From positions 123,737 to 187,736 of the forward strand of contig NZ_LZSO01000014.1 of the NCBI RefSeq assembly GCF_001665785.1: a stretch of 64,000 nucleotides of DNA. The letters are read 5' to 3'. A program made the position numbers and the translations under genes. How positions within the stretch are numbered: position 1 is the stretch's first letter; every line of letters begins with the position of its first letter. The stretch is from Mycolicibacterium peregrinum (lineage in GTDB: Bacteria > Actinomycetota > Actinomycetes > Mycobacteriales > Mycobacteriaceae). The notes beneath the pieces are model-generated. The model saw nothing but the letters and a program-made list of their open reading frames with translations, was not told the DNA's origin and ran no database searches. Of the stretch, positions 1-8,852 are shown in pieces.

Positions 1-1
1 C

Positions 2-349
2 GGCCGCAACACCGACCGCGCCTGGCTGTACTGCCTGACCACCAGCGGTGCCTACGAGCAGATCCACAAGAGCAACGACGAGATCGTCGACGAGCAGATG
101 GCGCTGCTGCGTCGTTACTACCCGGCGGCGTGCGGCGCGAAAGTGGTTCAGGCACAGGTGGTCAAGATGCCCAAGGCCACGTTCTCCCAGGTGGTGGGCA
201 CGGATGCGCTGCGGCCGCCGCAGAAGACCTCGGTGCCCTCACTGGTGCTGGCGGGTGACTGGACTGCGACGGACTGGTCGGCGACCATGGAGAGCGCCGT
301 GCAGAGCGCCGCCAAGGCCGTCGACCTGCTACTGGAACTCCGACAATGA
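2..349 (+). CDS. FAD-dependent amine oxidase/desaturase-like protein, C-terminal end
   Basis: Only the last 115 codons are in the window; the reading frame enters from the left edge. The segment LVLAGDWTATDWSATMESAV is the C-terminal FAD-contacting motif of the amine oxidase/phytoene desaturase fold, in which a Gly-Asp pair binds the ribityl chain and the following helix carries a Glu-Ser-Ala. Within that fold it most resembles the squalene/hydroxysqualene-associated FAD oxidoreductases, but the substrate cannot be read from this fragment. The TGA stop overlaps the ATG of the next gene (ATGA at 346-349), so the two are probably translationally coupled and the TetR-type regulator may control this enzyme. 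Confidence 0.75.
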   Translation, partial: GRNTDRAWLYCLTTSGAYEQIHKSNDEIVDEQMALLRRYYPAACGAKVVQAQVVKMPKATFSQVVGTDALRPPQKTSVPSLVLAGDWTATDWSATMESAVQSAAKAVDLLLELRQ

Positions 350-942
350 CCCGGCGGCGGCTCAGCGGTGCCGAACGCAGGGTGCAGCTGCTCGACGTCG
401 CGCGTGACCTCGTGGCCGAGGGCGGTTACCCCGCATTGACCATCGAGCAGGTTGCCGGCCGGTCGGGTGTAACCAGAACCGTTGTCTACCAACAGTTCAC
501 CGATCTTGCAGGTCTGATCACCGCTCTGCTGGACCGCGAGTCGGCGATCGCGTTCGCGGGAATCAGCACCGTGGACCGGCCCGACCTCGATCCCGAGCAA
601 CTCGGCAAAGGCATCCTGGCCTACCTGCATGCGGCGCCGACGAGCTGGCGCATCATCTTGCGACCCCCGGACGGTGCACCGCCGCAGGTGCGCGAGCGCA
701 TCGAGCTGGGCCGCCGGTACGCCAGGAAGGTCGCGGCCCGCCCACTGTCGGTCGCCACGGGCGTGGACGTCGATCCGGACGGCACAACCGTACGAATCCT
801 GTTGTCCGCCATGGAGGAACTCGCCCGACTGCATCTGGAGGACCCGCGCGAGCATCCCGACGAGGAAGTGCTGACCCACCTCCGTTCGCTTGTCGTGTGG
901 GCCGTCACCATCTCTGCCGAGCAGACGCGAACGCACCCCTGA
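346..942 (+). CDS. TetR/AcrR family transcriptional regulator
   Basis: A 198-residue protein with an N-terminal TetR DNA-binding domain at about residues 10-58. The helix-turn-helix is recognisable in LTIEQVAGRSGVTRTVVYQQF, with the usual Tyr-x-x-Phe end of the recognition helix. The rest is the variable ligand-binding and dimerisation part and gives no ligand. The ATG overlaps the stop of the upstream flavoprotein gene by four bases, so the two are co-transcribed. The 3' end runs into an inverted repeat (919-974) that could terminate this gene and the convergent ABC transporter operon. Confidence 0.85.
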   Translation: MTRRRLSGAERRVQLLDVARDLVAEGGYPALTIEQVAGRSGVTRTVVYQQFTDLAGLITALLDRESAIAFAGISTVDRPDLDPEQLGKGILAYLHAAPTSWRIILRPPDGAPPQVRERIELGRRYARKVAARPLSVATGVDVDPDGTTVRILLSAMEELARLHLEDPREHPDEEVLTHLRSLVVWAVTISAEQTRTHP

Positions 943-974
943 ACGGGCGAAAATGGGTACCTCCGCGTCTGCTC
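919..974. terminator. Inverted repeat between convergent genes, candidate bidirectional terminator
   Basis: GAGCAGACGCG (919-929) and CGCGTCTGCTC (964-974) are perfectly complementary 11-base arms separated by 34 bases. The left arm lies in the last codons of the TetR gene; the right arm lies just beyond the stop of the convergent transporter ATPase gene. There is no U-tract, which is common for mycobacterial terminators. It could instead be a dispersed repeat. Confidence 0.4.
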
Positions 975-1002
975 GCGAGGGGAATCGCAGGTGCTGGGAC
1001 AA

Positions 1003-1767
1003 CTACAGCGGGTTGAGGATCCGCTGCAGGAACTGGCGGGTGCGCTCCTCCTTGGGGTCGCCGATCACCGCGGCCGGCGGCCCCTGCTCGAGGATCACGC
1101 CGCGGTCGGTGAACAGCACCTGATCGGAAACCTGCCGGGCGAACTGGATTTCGTGGGTGACGATCACCAGCGTCCAACCTTCGACGGCCAGGTCCCGGAT
1201 CACCGCGAGCACCTCGCCGACCAGTTCCGGGTCCAGTGCCGAGGTCGGCTCGTCGAACAACACCACCTTCGGTTTCAAAGCCAGCGCCCGGGCTATGCCG
1301 ACGCGCTGCTGCTGGCCGCCGGAGAGCTGATACGGGTACTTGTCGCGCTGGTCGGCCAGCCCCACCTGGCCCAGCAGTTCGGTGGCGTCGGCCAGCACCT
1401 CCTCACGCGGGCGTTTCTGCACGATCAACGGCCCCTCGGTGACGTTCTGGAGGACGGTCTTGTGCGGAAACAGGTTGTGGGACTGGAACACAAAGCCGCT
1501 CTGCGCCCGGTAGCGGCGCAGCTGGTCCTTGGGTACCGGCTTGGCGAAGTCGAGTTCGGTGTCACCGACCCGGATCACCCCGGAGTCCGCGACATCGAGG
1601 GCGTTCAGCGTGCGCAACAGCGTGGTCTTACCGGAACCCGACGGACCGATGACGGTGGTCGCGGTGCCGCGCGGCACGGTGAACGACACACCCTTGAGCA
1701 CCTGGAAGTCGCCGAACGCCTTGTGCACATCGGTCGCAACGATCCGGTCTTCGCGTTCTGTGGTCAT
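1003..1767 (-). CDS. Polar amino acid ABC transporter, ATP-binding subunit (GlnQ-like)
   Basis: A 254-residue cytoplasmic ATPase of the polar amino-acid uptake family. Walker A is GPSGSGKTT, the Q-loop is FVFQSHNLFPHKTV, the signature is QLSGGQQQRVGIARAL, Walker B is VVLFDEPTSALDPE and the H-loop is VIVTHE, all in the usual order and spacing. The open frame continues far upstream, but the ATG at 1767 is preferred because its first bases overlap the stop of the fused permease gene (ATGA) and give the normal family length. With the next gene it forms a complete importer for glutamine, glutamate or a similar amino acid. The substrate is inferred from family only. Confidence 0.93.
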   Translation of the reverse strand: MTTEREDRIVATDVHKAFGDFQVLKGVSFTVPRGTATTVIGPSGSGKTTLLRTLNALDVADSGVIRVGDTELDFAKPVPKDQLRRYRAQSGFVFQSHNLFPHKTVLQNVTEGPLIVQKRPREEVLADATELLGQVGLADQRDKYPYQLSGGQQQRVGIARALALKPKVVLFDEPTSALDPELVGEVLAVIRDLAVEGWTLVIVTHEIQFARQVSDQVLFTDRGVILEQGPPAAVIGDPKEERTRQFLQRILNPL

Positions 1768-3233
1768 CGCGCAACGTGCCTTTCCAGTCGGCGTTCCAGG
1801 CGACTCTGGCCGAACGACAGCACCAGGCAGATCACCCAGTAGTAGATCGCGGCGGTGCCGTAGAGGGCGAAGAACTCGAACGTGGGCGCCGCGATGATCT
1901 GGGCCTGCCGCAGCAGTTCGGTGACCAGAATCGTCGACGCCAGTGAGGTGTCTTTCACCAGGGAGATCAGGGTGTTCGACAAGGGCGGGACCGCCACTCG
2001 GGCGGCCTGGGGCAGGATGATGCGTCGCAGCGTGCCGGTGTAGTTCAGCCCGATCGTCTCGGCGGCTTCCCATTGGCCCTTCGGGATGCTCTGGATCGCC
2101 GAGCGGATGATCTCGGCCGCATAGCCGCCGACGTTGAGACTGAATGCGATCACGGCGGCCGGGAACGGGTCGATCTTCACCCCGAACTCGGGCAGTGCGA
2201 AGAACACGATGAACAGCTGCACCAGCAGCGGGGTGCCGCGGATGATCGAGATGTAGAACCGGGCGATGTTGCTGAGCACCACATTCGGCGACAGCCGGGC
2301 CAGCGCCACCGCCAACGCGATGACGAGGCCGATGGCGAAGCTGATGATCGTCAAGGGAATGGTCATCGTCAGAGCCGCTTTGGCCAGCGGCCACAAGTTG
2401 TCGGCGATGAGCTGCCAGGTGGAACGTGGGGCCGGGGCGCCTTCCGCGGGCGCGCCGGAGGCGTTGGCCTTGAGGTAGCGCTGCGAGATGGCGGCCAGCG
2501 TGCCGTCGGCGCGCAATTCGTCGAGGGCGGTGTTGAGCTCAGGCAGCAGGCCGCTGTCCTTGCGCGCGGCAAAGCCCTGTTCGCTCTTCTCGCCGACAGT
2601 GCCCGCGATCTTCACCGACTTGTCGTTGGTCTCGGCCAGATACGCGTAGACCGCGATGCTGTCGTTGACCACGACGTCGACCCGGCCCTGGTTGAGGAGC
2701 TTGATGGCCTGGGTGAACCCTTCGACCGCCTCCACGCGGGCCCCTGCCTTGCGGGCGATCTCCGACCAGTTGCTGGTGGCGTTCTCGGCGGCGACCTTGC
2801 CCTTCAGATCGGCGAGGGTCTTGATCGAGTTGTCGTCGGCACGGGTGACGATGACGCCCTCGCCGATCGAGTATGGCTGGGACAGGTCGTATTTGGCCTG
2901 CCGCTCGGGCGAGATGGTGACCTCGTTGGCCACCACGTCGAACCGGTTGGCTTCGAGCGCGGCGAAGATCGAATCCCACGGTGTTTCGACGAATTCGACT
3001 TTGACGCCGAGTTTGTCGCCGACCGCGCGGGCGACGTCGACGTCGTAGCCGACGAGTTGGTTCGTGGCGGTGTCGTGGTAGCTGAACGGGGAGTACACGC
3101 CTTCGGTGCCGACCCGCAGCACACCGGCCGATTTCAGGGGTTCATCGGTATTGCCGGTCGTCCCGCCACAGGCGGCCAGCATCACCGTGACGATCAGCAG
3201 GAGGCCCAGCAGCGGAATTCGTCGGGAGCGCAC
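1764..3233 (-). CDS. Fused substrate-binding lipoprotein and permease of a polar amino acid ABC transporter
   Basis: A 489-residue protein joining two parts that are usually separate. Residues 1-22 are a lipoprotein signal ending in the lipobox LAAC. About 35-255 is a family-3 solute-binding domain (start VGTEGVYSPFSYHD, later EWPWDS-like and YDLSQPYSIGEGV segments). From about 270 a membrane part with roughly five helices carries the His/Glu/Gln permease motif, with an EAA-type loop around GQWEAAETIGLNYTGTLRRIILPQA. One polypeptide therefore both captures the amino acid outside the membrane and forms the channel, paired with the downstream ATPase gene through an ATGA overlap. I recall the same fusion in the equivalent M. 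smegmatis locus. Confidence 0.92.
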   Translation of the reverse strand: MRSRRIPLLGLLLIVTVMLAACGGTTGNTDEPLKSAGVLRVGTEGVYSPFSYHDTATNQLVGYDVDVARAVGDKLGVKVEFVETPWDSIFAALEANRFDVVANEVTISPERQAKYDLSQPYSIGEGVIVTRADDNSIKTLADLKGKVAAENATSNWSEIARKAGARVEAVEGFTQAIKLLNQGRVDVVVNDSIAVYAYLAETNDKSVKIAGTVGEKSEQGFAARKDSGLLPELNTALDELRADGTLAAISQRYLKANASGAPAEGAPAPRSTWQLIADNLWPLAKAALTMTIPLTIISFAIGLVIALAVALARLSPNVVLSNIARFYISIIRGTPLLVQLFIVFFALPEFGVKIDPFPAAVIAFSLNVGGYAAEIIRSAIQSIPKGQWEAAETIGLNYTGTLRRIILPQAARVAVPPLSNTLISLVKDTSLASTILVTELLRQAQIIAAPTFEFFALYGTAAIYYWVICLVLSFGQSRLERRLERHVAR

Positions 3234-3277
3234 GGCCGGACGCTAACAGGGGCATGCCCAGTTCGGCAGGCTTCTGC

Positions 3278-4159
3278 TCAGCCCGGCTGATATATCCACG
3301 GATGCCGCGGCAGAGTGGCCGGGTCGAACCGGTCCAGCATGCCGACCACGTCGAGCGCAGGCCAGCCGAGCGACGCGCTGATCTGCTCCAGCGCCCGCTC
3401 GACGCCGATCTCGGCCAGGGTGACCGCTCCGTCGCGTTTCGCCAGCCGGGCACCGTCCTCGTTGAGCACCAGCGGGACGTGGGCGTAGACGGGCTCGGGG
3501 TAGTCCAGCAGCCGGGCCAGGTAGGCCTGCCGCGGGGACGAGCTCAACAGGTCGTCGCCGCGCACCACCTGGTCGATGCCTCCGGCGGCGTCGTCGACCA
3601 CGACGGCCAGGTTGTAGGCGGGCACCCCGTCACCGCGGCGCACCACGAAGTCGTCGATGATGCCGGTGTAGCTGCCGTGCAGCAGGTCGGTGACGGTGCC
3701 GACGAAGGTGTCCGTACGCAGGCGCAGCGCGGGCGGGCGTCCGGTCTCGGCGCGACGTTCGGCGCGCTCGGCGTCGCTGAGGTCTCGGCAGGTACCCGGA
3801 TAGGCGCCTTCAGGGGCGTGCGGGGCTCGCGGGGCTTGGGCGATATCCCGTCGGCTGCAATAGCATTCGTACAGCAGCCCACGCTCGAACAGGTCGCCGA
3901 TCACCGCGTCGTAGCGATCCTGGTGGCCCGTCTGCCATTGCACCGGCTCGTCCCACGTCAGTCCGATCGCGGCCAGGTCAGCCACCTGACGGTGTCCGAT
4001 CTCGGGAAAAGTGCGGTCGTCGAGGTCCTCGACGCGCAGCAGGAACCGCCGCCCGGTGGACCGGGCGAACAACCAGGCCAGCACCGCGGTGCGCAGGTTG
4101 CCGATGTGCAGGTCGGCCGACGGGCTCGGCGCGAACCGCCCGGCGGGGGTGGGGCTCAC
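3278..4159 (-). CDS. gluQ: Glutamyl-Q tRNA(Asp) synthetase
   Basis: A 293-residue paralogue of the glutamyl-tRNA synthetase catalytic domain that lacks the anticodon-binding region. In this family it attaches glutamate to the queuosine base of tRNA-Asp. The class I signature HIGN follows GRFAPSPSADL near residue 18. The zinc ligands are in the CYCSRRDI segment with a downstream Tyr and Cys (YPGTCRD). The KMSKS equivalent is LAKRDGAV near residue 245. The start is a GTG at 4159, directly before the conserved N-terminus. Whether this organism makes queuosine cannot be judged from the window. Confidence 0.93.
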   Translation of the reverse strand: MSPTPAGRFAPSPSADLHIGNLRTAVLAWLFARSTGRRFLLRVEDLDDRTFPEIGHRQVADLAAIGLTWDEPVQWQTGHQDRYDAVIGDLFERGLLYECYCSRRDIAQAPRAPHAPEGAYPGTCRDLSDAERAERRAETGRPPALRLRTDTFVGTVTDLLHGSYTGIIDDFVVRRGDGVPAYNLAVVVDDAAGGIDQVVRGDDLLSSSPRQAYLARLLDYPEPVYAHVPLVLNEDGARLAKRDGAVTLAEIGVERALEQISASLGWPALDVVGMLDRFDPATLPRHPWIYQPG

Positions 4160-4172
4160 GCCCGCAATCTAG

Positions 4173-4541
4173 CTAATCGCGGTCCCAGGGCGCTGTCTCG
4201 CCCATCTTCTCGTAGTACTTCGCGAGGTGGCTTTTCACCCGGTCGATGTCGTCCTTCGGGAGGTCGACGCCGCCGCGGGCGCCGTCCATGATCCCGCCGG
4301 CAGCCATCACCCCGCGCGGTACGACCTGCAGCTTGCCGCCGACGACGTCGGCGATCAGCAACTTGTAGCCGGTGAAGTTGTCCTTTGCGTCCTTGTCGTA
4401 CCAGACGTGGGCGTCGCGGTATTTCTCGTTGGGTTCGTCCTCCGCACCGGCCCACTTGCGGACCCGTTTGTCGGCGGCATCGCCGTCCCACTCCCGGTCC
4501 CGGTCGGCCAGTGGCAGATCCTGAAATGCGGTGACAGACAT
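4173..4541 (-). CDS. Conserved small protein resembling the C-terminal tail of phage prohead proteases
   Basis: A 122-residue soluble, charged protein with no signal peptide or membrane segment. It begins with LPLADRDREWDGDAADKRVRKWAG and later has the segments YKLLIADVVGG, VVPRGVMAAGGIM and DDIDRVKSHLAKYYEKMG. From memory, this chain of motifs occurs as a C-terminal module in many phage prohead-protease or head-maturation proteins, where it follows the protease domain. Here it stands alone, without any protease domain or neighbouring phage genes. It lies 13 bases upstream of gluQ on the same strand and may share its transcript. Function unknown. Confidence 0.7.
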   Translation of the reverse strand: MSVTAFQDLPLADRDREWDGDAADKRVRKWAGAEDEPNEKYRDAHVWYDKDAKDNFTGYKLLIADVVGGKLQVVPRGVMAAGGIMDGARGGVDLPKDDIDRVKSHLAKYYEKMGETAPWDRD

Positions 4542-4591
4542 GCTGTTGGCATGCCCGGCTGCGGGCGGCGGTAAACGCTAGCGTTGGCCTC

Positions 4592-5893
4592 GTGCGCGAG
4601 CGACACATCACCGGCGGCACCATCCAGGTCGAACGCGAGGACGGACTGGTACGCGCGAGAGGCGTGCGCTACGGCACCGCGAAGCGGTTCGTTGTGCCCG
4701 AACCGGCTGCGGCCTGGTCAGGGGTTCGCGACGCGACCCAACCGGGCCCGGCCTGCCCGCAGCGGCCGTCGCGCCTGGCCTGGGTGACCGGCGACGCACT
4801 CGCGGGGTTGTCGACCAACGAGAACTGTCTGGTGCTGTCCGTCACGGCCCCGGCCGATGCGCACCGGCTCCCGGTCATGGTGTGGTTCCACGGCGGTGCC
4901 TACGTCGCGGGCAGCGGTGAGTCCGCCAAATACGACCCCGGTGCCCTGGCCCGCTCGGGCAACGTGGTGGTGGTCAACGTGAGCTACCGCCTCGGCATCT
5001 TCGGCTATCTCGCGCCGCCCGGGGTCGGCGCCGACAACCTCGGACTGCGCGACCAGATCCTGGCGCTGCGCTGGGTCCAGGACAACATCGCGGCGTTCGG
5101 CGGGGACGCGGCCAACGTCACCGCGTTCGGTCAGTCCGCGGGTGCGCATTCGGTCTCCTCGCTCATGCTGTGCGAGGAAGCGGCCGGGCTGTTCCACCGC
5201 GCGATCCTGCAGAGCGCCCCGCTGGAGTTGGACGAGGGGCGCGACGACATGGCACATGCCATGGGCGCGGCGATGGCAGGCTCGCTCGCGGGGGCCGACC
5301 CGGCCGAGACCAGCGTGGACAAGCTGCTTGCCGCCGAGGCTGCCGCCGTTGCCGCAGCGCAGGGCTTCGGCCTGCTGGGCGGTCTGGCGTTCGCGCCGCG
5401 GCTCGGCCGGGGACCGATGCCGGCACCCGCGGACGTCCCCGAGGCCATCGCTGCCGCCGCGCGCCGCATCGAGCTGCTGATCGGCTACACCAAGGACGAC
5501 GCGGCGCCGTTCGTCGCAATGGATCCGCGGGTGGCCAGGCTCAACCGGGCGCCTGCCCTCGGCAGGCTCGCCGTCCGGGCCGGTTCGAAGGCGATCACGA
5601 AACAGGCGTTCTCCGGCCCCGCCGAGCGGCTGGCGCAGGCCTGGCGAACCAACGGCGGCCGGGTCGGCACTTATCGTTTCGACTGGAAACCGGTCAGTGC
5701 GCCGCTGGGCGCCTGCCACTGCATGGAGTTGCCGTTCCTGTTCGGCTCACCACAGGCCTGGGCGGATGCCCCCATGCTCGGCCCGCAGCGTGCGATCGAC
5801 AACCAGCTCTCCGCCGAGATACGCACTTGCTGGACTCAATTCGCGCACCGCGGAGTCGAATCGCTACCCGCGCCGACGCTGCGGTTCGGCTAG
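4592..5893 (+). CDS. Type B carboxylesterase family protein
   Basis: A 433-residue alpha/beta-hydrolase of the carboxylesterase/para-nitrobenzyl esterase family. The oxyanion-hole motif is VWFHGGAYVAGSG, the nucleophile elbow is FGQSAGAHSV and the catalytic histidine lies in GACHCMELPFLFG. ENCLVLSV matches the conserved ENCLxLNV element of the family. It is somewhat shorter than the usual 480-540 residues, mainly in the lid region. There is no signal peptide, so it is probably cytoplasmic and cleaves short-chain esters. GTG at 4592 is the first start in frame and fits the family N-terminus (TGGTIQVEREDGLVRARGVRYG). Confidence 0.9.
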   Translation: MRERHITGGTIQVEREDGLVRARGVRYGTAKRFVVPEPAAAWSGVRDATQPGPACPQRPSRLAWVTGDALAGLSTNENCLVLSVTAPADAHRLPVMVWFHGGAYVAGSGESAKYDPGALARSGNVVVVNVSYRLGIFGYLAPPGVGADNLGLRDQILALRWVQDNIAAFGGDAANVTAFGQSAGAHSVSSLMLCEEAAGLFHRAILQSAPLELDEGRDDMAHAMGAAMAGSLAGADPAETSVDKLLAAEAAAVAAAQGFGLLGGLAFAPRLGRGPMPAPADVPEAIAAAARRIELLIGYTKDDAAPFVAMDPRVARLNRAPALGRLAVRAGSKAITKQAFSGPAERLAQAWRTNGGRVGTYRFDWKPVSAPLGACHCMELPFLFGSPQAWADAPMLGPQRAIDNQLSAEIRTCWTQFAHRGVESLPAPTLRFG

Positions 5894-5984
5894 GTCCGTA
5901 GCCGGCTCGGGAGGAGCCTTGTCGAGGAGCCCGGACCTGGTCTGCCTTGATAAAGTTTCGGCAAAATTCGGACTCGGTGGTGTG

Positions 5985-8783
5985 ATGGCGATTATGGGCG
6001 CAGGCCCGTCTCTACGCGGCCGCGCCAGCGAATGCGCGGCCCTTCGAACGCTGGTAGCGGGTGGCCGGTCTGGCGGCAGCGCGGTGCTGGTGGTGCGCGG
6101 CGAAGCGGGGGTCGGGAAGACGGCGCTGCTGGACTACGTCGTCGAACACGCCCCGGGGTTCCAGGTGACCCAGGTGGCCGGGGTCGAATCCGACATGGAA
6201 CTTGCCTTCGCCGGACTGCATCAGCTGTGCGCACCGTTGCTGGATCATCTCGACGAGCTCCCCGAGCCGCAGCGGGACGCGCTCTCGGTGGCTTTCGGCC
6301 GCGGAGTCGGTCCGGTGCCGGACCGGTTTCTCGTGGGTTTGGCGGTGCTCAGCCTGCTGGCCGCCGCGGCTGACAGGATGCCGCTGCTGTGTGTGATCGA
6401 CGATGCGCAGTCGCTCGATCAGGTCTCGGTACAGACCCTGGGTTTCGTCGCGCGCCGACTGTTGGCGGAGCCGGTCGTCATGGTGTTCGCCGTCCGGGAC
6501 ACCCACGCAGGCGCCGCCGACGTGCTGCCCGGCCTGCCCGAACTGCGGGTCGAGGGGCTCTCGGACACCGACGCCAAAGAGCTGCTGGACGCGGTCTTTC
6601 TCGGCCGGATCGACGAGCGGGTCCGAGACCGTGTCATCGCCGAGACCCGCGGTAACCCGTTGGCACTGCTGGAGATTCCGCGTAACGTGCCGGCCGCCGA
6701 GCTTGCCGGCGGTTTCTGGCTCGGCTCGGCGCGCCCGTCGGTGGGCCACGTCGAAGAGGGGTTCATTCGCCGCATCGAGTCACTGCCGGACGACACCCGG
6801 AGGTTGTTGCTGCTCGCCGCAGCGGATCCGCTCGGCGATCCGATCTTGTTCTCGCGTGCCACCGCGCATTTGGGGATCAGCGTGGATGCGTTGGCGCCGG
6901 CCGAGGCTGCCGGTGTCATCGAGTTCGGCCCCCGCATGCGGTTTCACCACCCGCTCGTCCGGTCGGCCGCCTATCGGGCCGCCGATGCGGCCGATCGCCG
7001 GGAAGTGCACCGCGCCTTGGCCGTTGCCACCGATGCCGAACTCGATCCGGATCGCCGGGCCTGGCATGCGGCTAATGCCGCGGCCGGTCCCGACGACGCG
7101 GTGGCCGCCGAACTGGAAGCCTCGGCTTGGCGGGCCCAGAGCCGCGGCGGGATCGCCGCCGCGGCGACTTTCCTCGAGCGGGCGGCGATCCTGTCCGCCG
7201 ATCCGGCCCTGCGCAGCTCCCGGGCGATCGCGGCCGCCGAGGCCAAACGTGAGGCGGCTGCCCCCGAAGCCGCCTATGAGCTGCTCTCCCTGGCTGAACT
7301 GAACCCGTTGACCGAGCTGCAGCGGGCGCAGGTGGGCCGGCTACGGGCGCAGATGGAATTCACCCGCAGCCGGGGCGGACTACCCGGTGCGCCACCGGTC
7401 CGGCATGCGGCCGGGTTGCTGCTCGACGCAGCCAAGCGGTTGGAGAATCTCGACGACGAGTTGGCCCGCGAGACCTACATGGAGGCGCTGGCCGCTGCGA
7501 TGTTTGCTTCGTGCAGTCAACCGGAAGCCCTCGTGGTGGCCGCCGAGGCGGCGCGCGCCGCAGTCGAAAGGGTCGAGGCGCCGACTGGACCCATCGATCT
7601 ACTCCTCACCGGCATGGCGAACCTGATCACAGATGGGCTGCCCACGGCGGTCGAGCCCCTGCGCACCGCGCTGGAGCTGTGGAGTGAGCACACCCGGCGC
7701 CACGACGGCCGGGCTTTGCACTGGTTGGCACTGGCCTTCCCGATCGTGCACGAATCCGCTGCCCATGAGATCTGGGACGATGACCTCGTCGACCGGCTGG
7801 CCACTGACATGATCGGCTACGCTCGCGCCACCGGCGCGCTGGCCATCCTGCCGCCGGCGATCGCCTTCCAGGCCGGTGTCCATACGCATAAAGGTGAATT
7901 CGTCACAGCTGCAAGGCTTATGGAGGAGGCCGACTCTCTCTCCGAGGCGATCGGCCACCGTCCGATGAAATACCACAAGGTGGAATTGGCCGCCTGGCGC
8001 GGCGATCTCGCCGAGGCCGGCGACCTCATCGAGGCAGGCATGGCCGAGGGGACCGCCAAGGGCGAGGGCCGACTGCTCGGGGTGGCGGGCTACGCCGCCG
8101 CAGTGCTCTACAACGGCGTGGGCCGCTACGACGAGGCCCTGACAGCTGCCAAACAGACGTGCGAGTTCCACGACATCGGGTTCTACAGCTGGACCCTGAT
8201 CGAGCTGGCCGAGGCTGCCATGCGGGTCGGCGAGCGAGATGTCGCCGAGGACGCGGTGCGACGGTTGGAAACATGCACGGAGTCGAGCGGAACCGATTGG
8301 GGGCTGGGAGTATTGGCCGCGGCCCGGGCTGTCGTCGCCGACGACACCAAGGCCGACGTGCTGTTCAAAGAGTCCGTCGAGCGGCTCAGCCGCACTCAAA
8401 TCGGGGTGCAGCTGGCGCGGACCCATCTCCGTTACGGGGAATGGTTACGTCGCCAGAAGCAACGCACCAGTGCCCGAGAGCATCTCAACACCGCCTACGA
8501 GATGTTCACCAGGATGGGCGCCGCCGGGTTCGCCGAGCGGGCCCGGCGTGAGCTGACCGCCACCGGTGAGAAGGTGCGCAAACAGCCGATGGCCTCGGGC
8601 GACGTATTGACTGCTCAGGAGGCGCAGATCGCCCAGTTGGCCCGCGACGGACTGACCAATCAGGAGATCGGCGCACAGTTGTTCATCAGCACCCACACCG
8701 TCGAATGGCACCTGCGCAAGGTCTTCGTCAAGCTCGGGGTCCGGTCACGCCGACAGCTGCGCTCCGTGTCGTGGAGTAGCTGA
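5985..8783 (+). CDS. LuxR family regulator with N-terminal AAA ATPase (LAL type)
   Basis: A large regulator of about 932 residues. Near residue 10 it opens with LRGRASECAALRTL, then Walker A GEAGVGKTALL and Walker B LLCVIDDAQSLD, typical of the STAND/AAA-16 ATPases of large LuxR proteins. The middle is helical and alanine-rich, consistent with TPR-like repeats that sense a ligand or partner. The last 65 residues are a LuxR helix-turn-helix: LTAQEAQIAQLARDGLTNQE followed by IGAQLFISTHTVEWHLRKVF. The frame stays open further upstream into the esterase gene. ATG 5985 was chosen because the regulator homology begins a few residues after it; GTG 5982 and ATG 5994 are alternatives. No obvious partner is adjacent. 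Confidence 0.9.
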   Translation: MAIMGAGPSLRGRASECAALRTLVAGGRSGGSAVLVVRGEAGVGKTALLDYVVEHAPGFQVTQVAGVESDMELAFAGLHQLCAPLLDHLDELPEPQRDALSVAFGRGVGPVPDRFLVGLAVLSLLAAAADRMPLLCVIDDAQSLDQVSVQTLGFVARRLLAEPVVMVFAVRDTHAGAADVLPGLPELRVEGLSDTDAKELLDAVFLGRIDERVRDRVIAETRGNPLALLEIPRNVPAAELAGGFWLGSARPSVGHVEEGFIRRIESLPDDTRRLLLLAAADPLGDPILFSRATAHLGISVDALAPAEAAGVIEFGPRMRFHHPLVRSAAYRAADAADRREVHRALAVATDAELDPDRRAWHAANAAAGPDDAVAAELEASAWRAQSRGGIAAAATFLERAAILSADPALRSSRAIAAAEAKREAAAPEAAYELLSLAELNPLTELQRAQVGRLRAQMEFTRSRGGLPGAPPVRHAAGLLLDAAKRLENLDDELARETYMEALAAAMFASCSQPEALVVAAEAARAAVERVEAPTGPIDLLLTGMANLITDGLPTAVEPLRTALELWSEHTRRHDGRALHWLALAFPIVHESAAHEIWDDDLVDRLATDMIGYARATGALAILPPAIAFQAGVHTHKGEFVTAARLMEEADSLSEAIGHRPMKYHKVELAAWRGDLAEAGDLIEAGMAEGTAKGEGRLLGVAGYAAAVLYNGVGRYDEALTAAKQTCEFHDIGFYSWTLIELAEAAMRVGERDVAEDAVRRLETCTESSGTDWGLGVLAAARAVVADDTKADVLFKESVERLSRTQIGVQLARTHLRYGEWLRRQKQRTSAREHLNTAYEMFTRMGAAGFAERARRELTATGEKVRKQPMASGDVLTAQEAQIAQLARDGLTNQEIGAQLFISTHTVEWHLRKVFVKLGVRSRRQLRSVSWSS

Positions 8784-8852
8784 TCGCCACTCGCTCCGAG
8801 ACCACGGGTTTTCAAGGGTCCCGAGGGTCCTTGAGGCAATGAGACTCATCAC

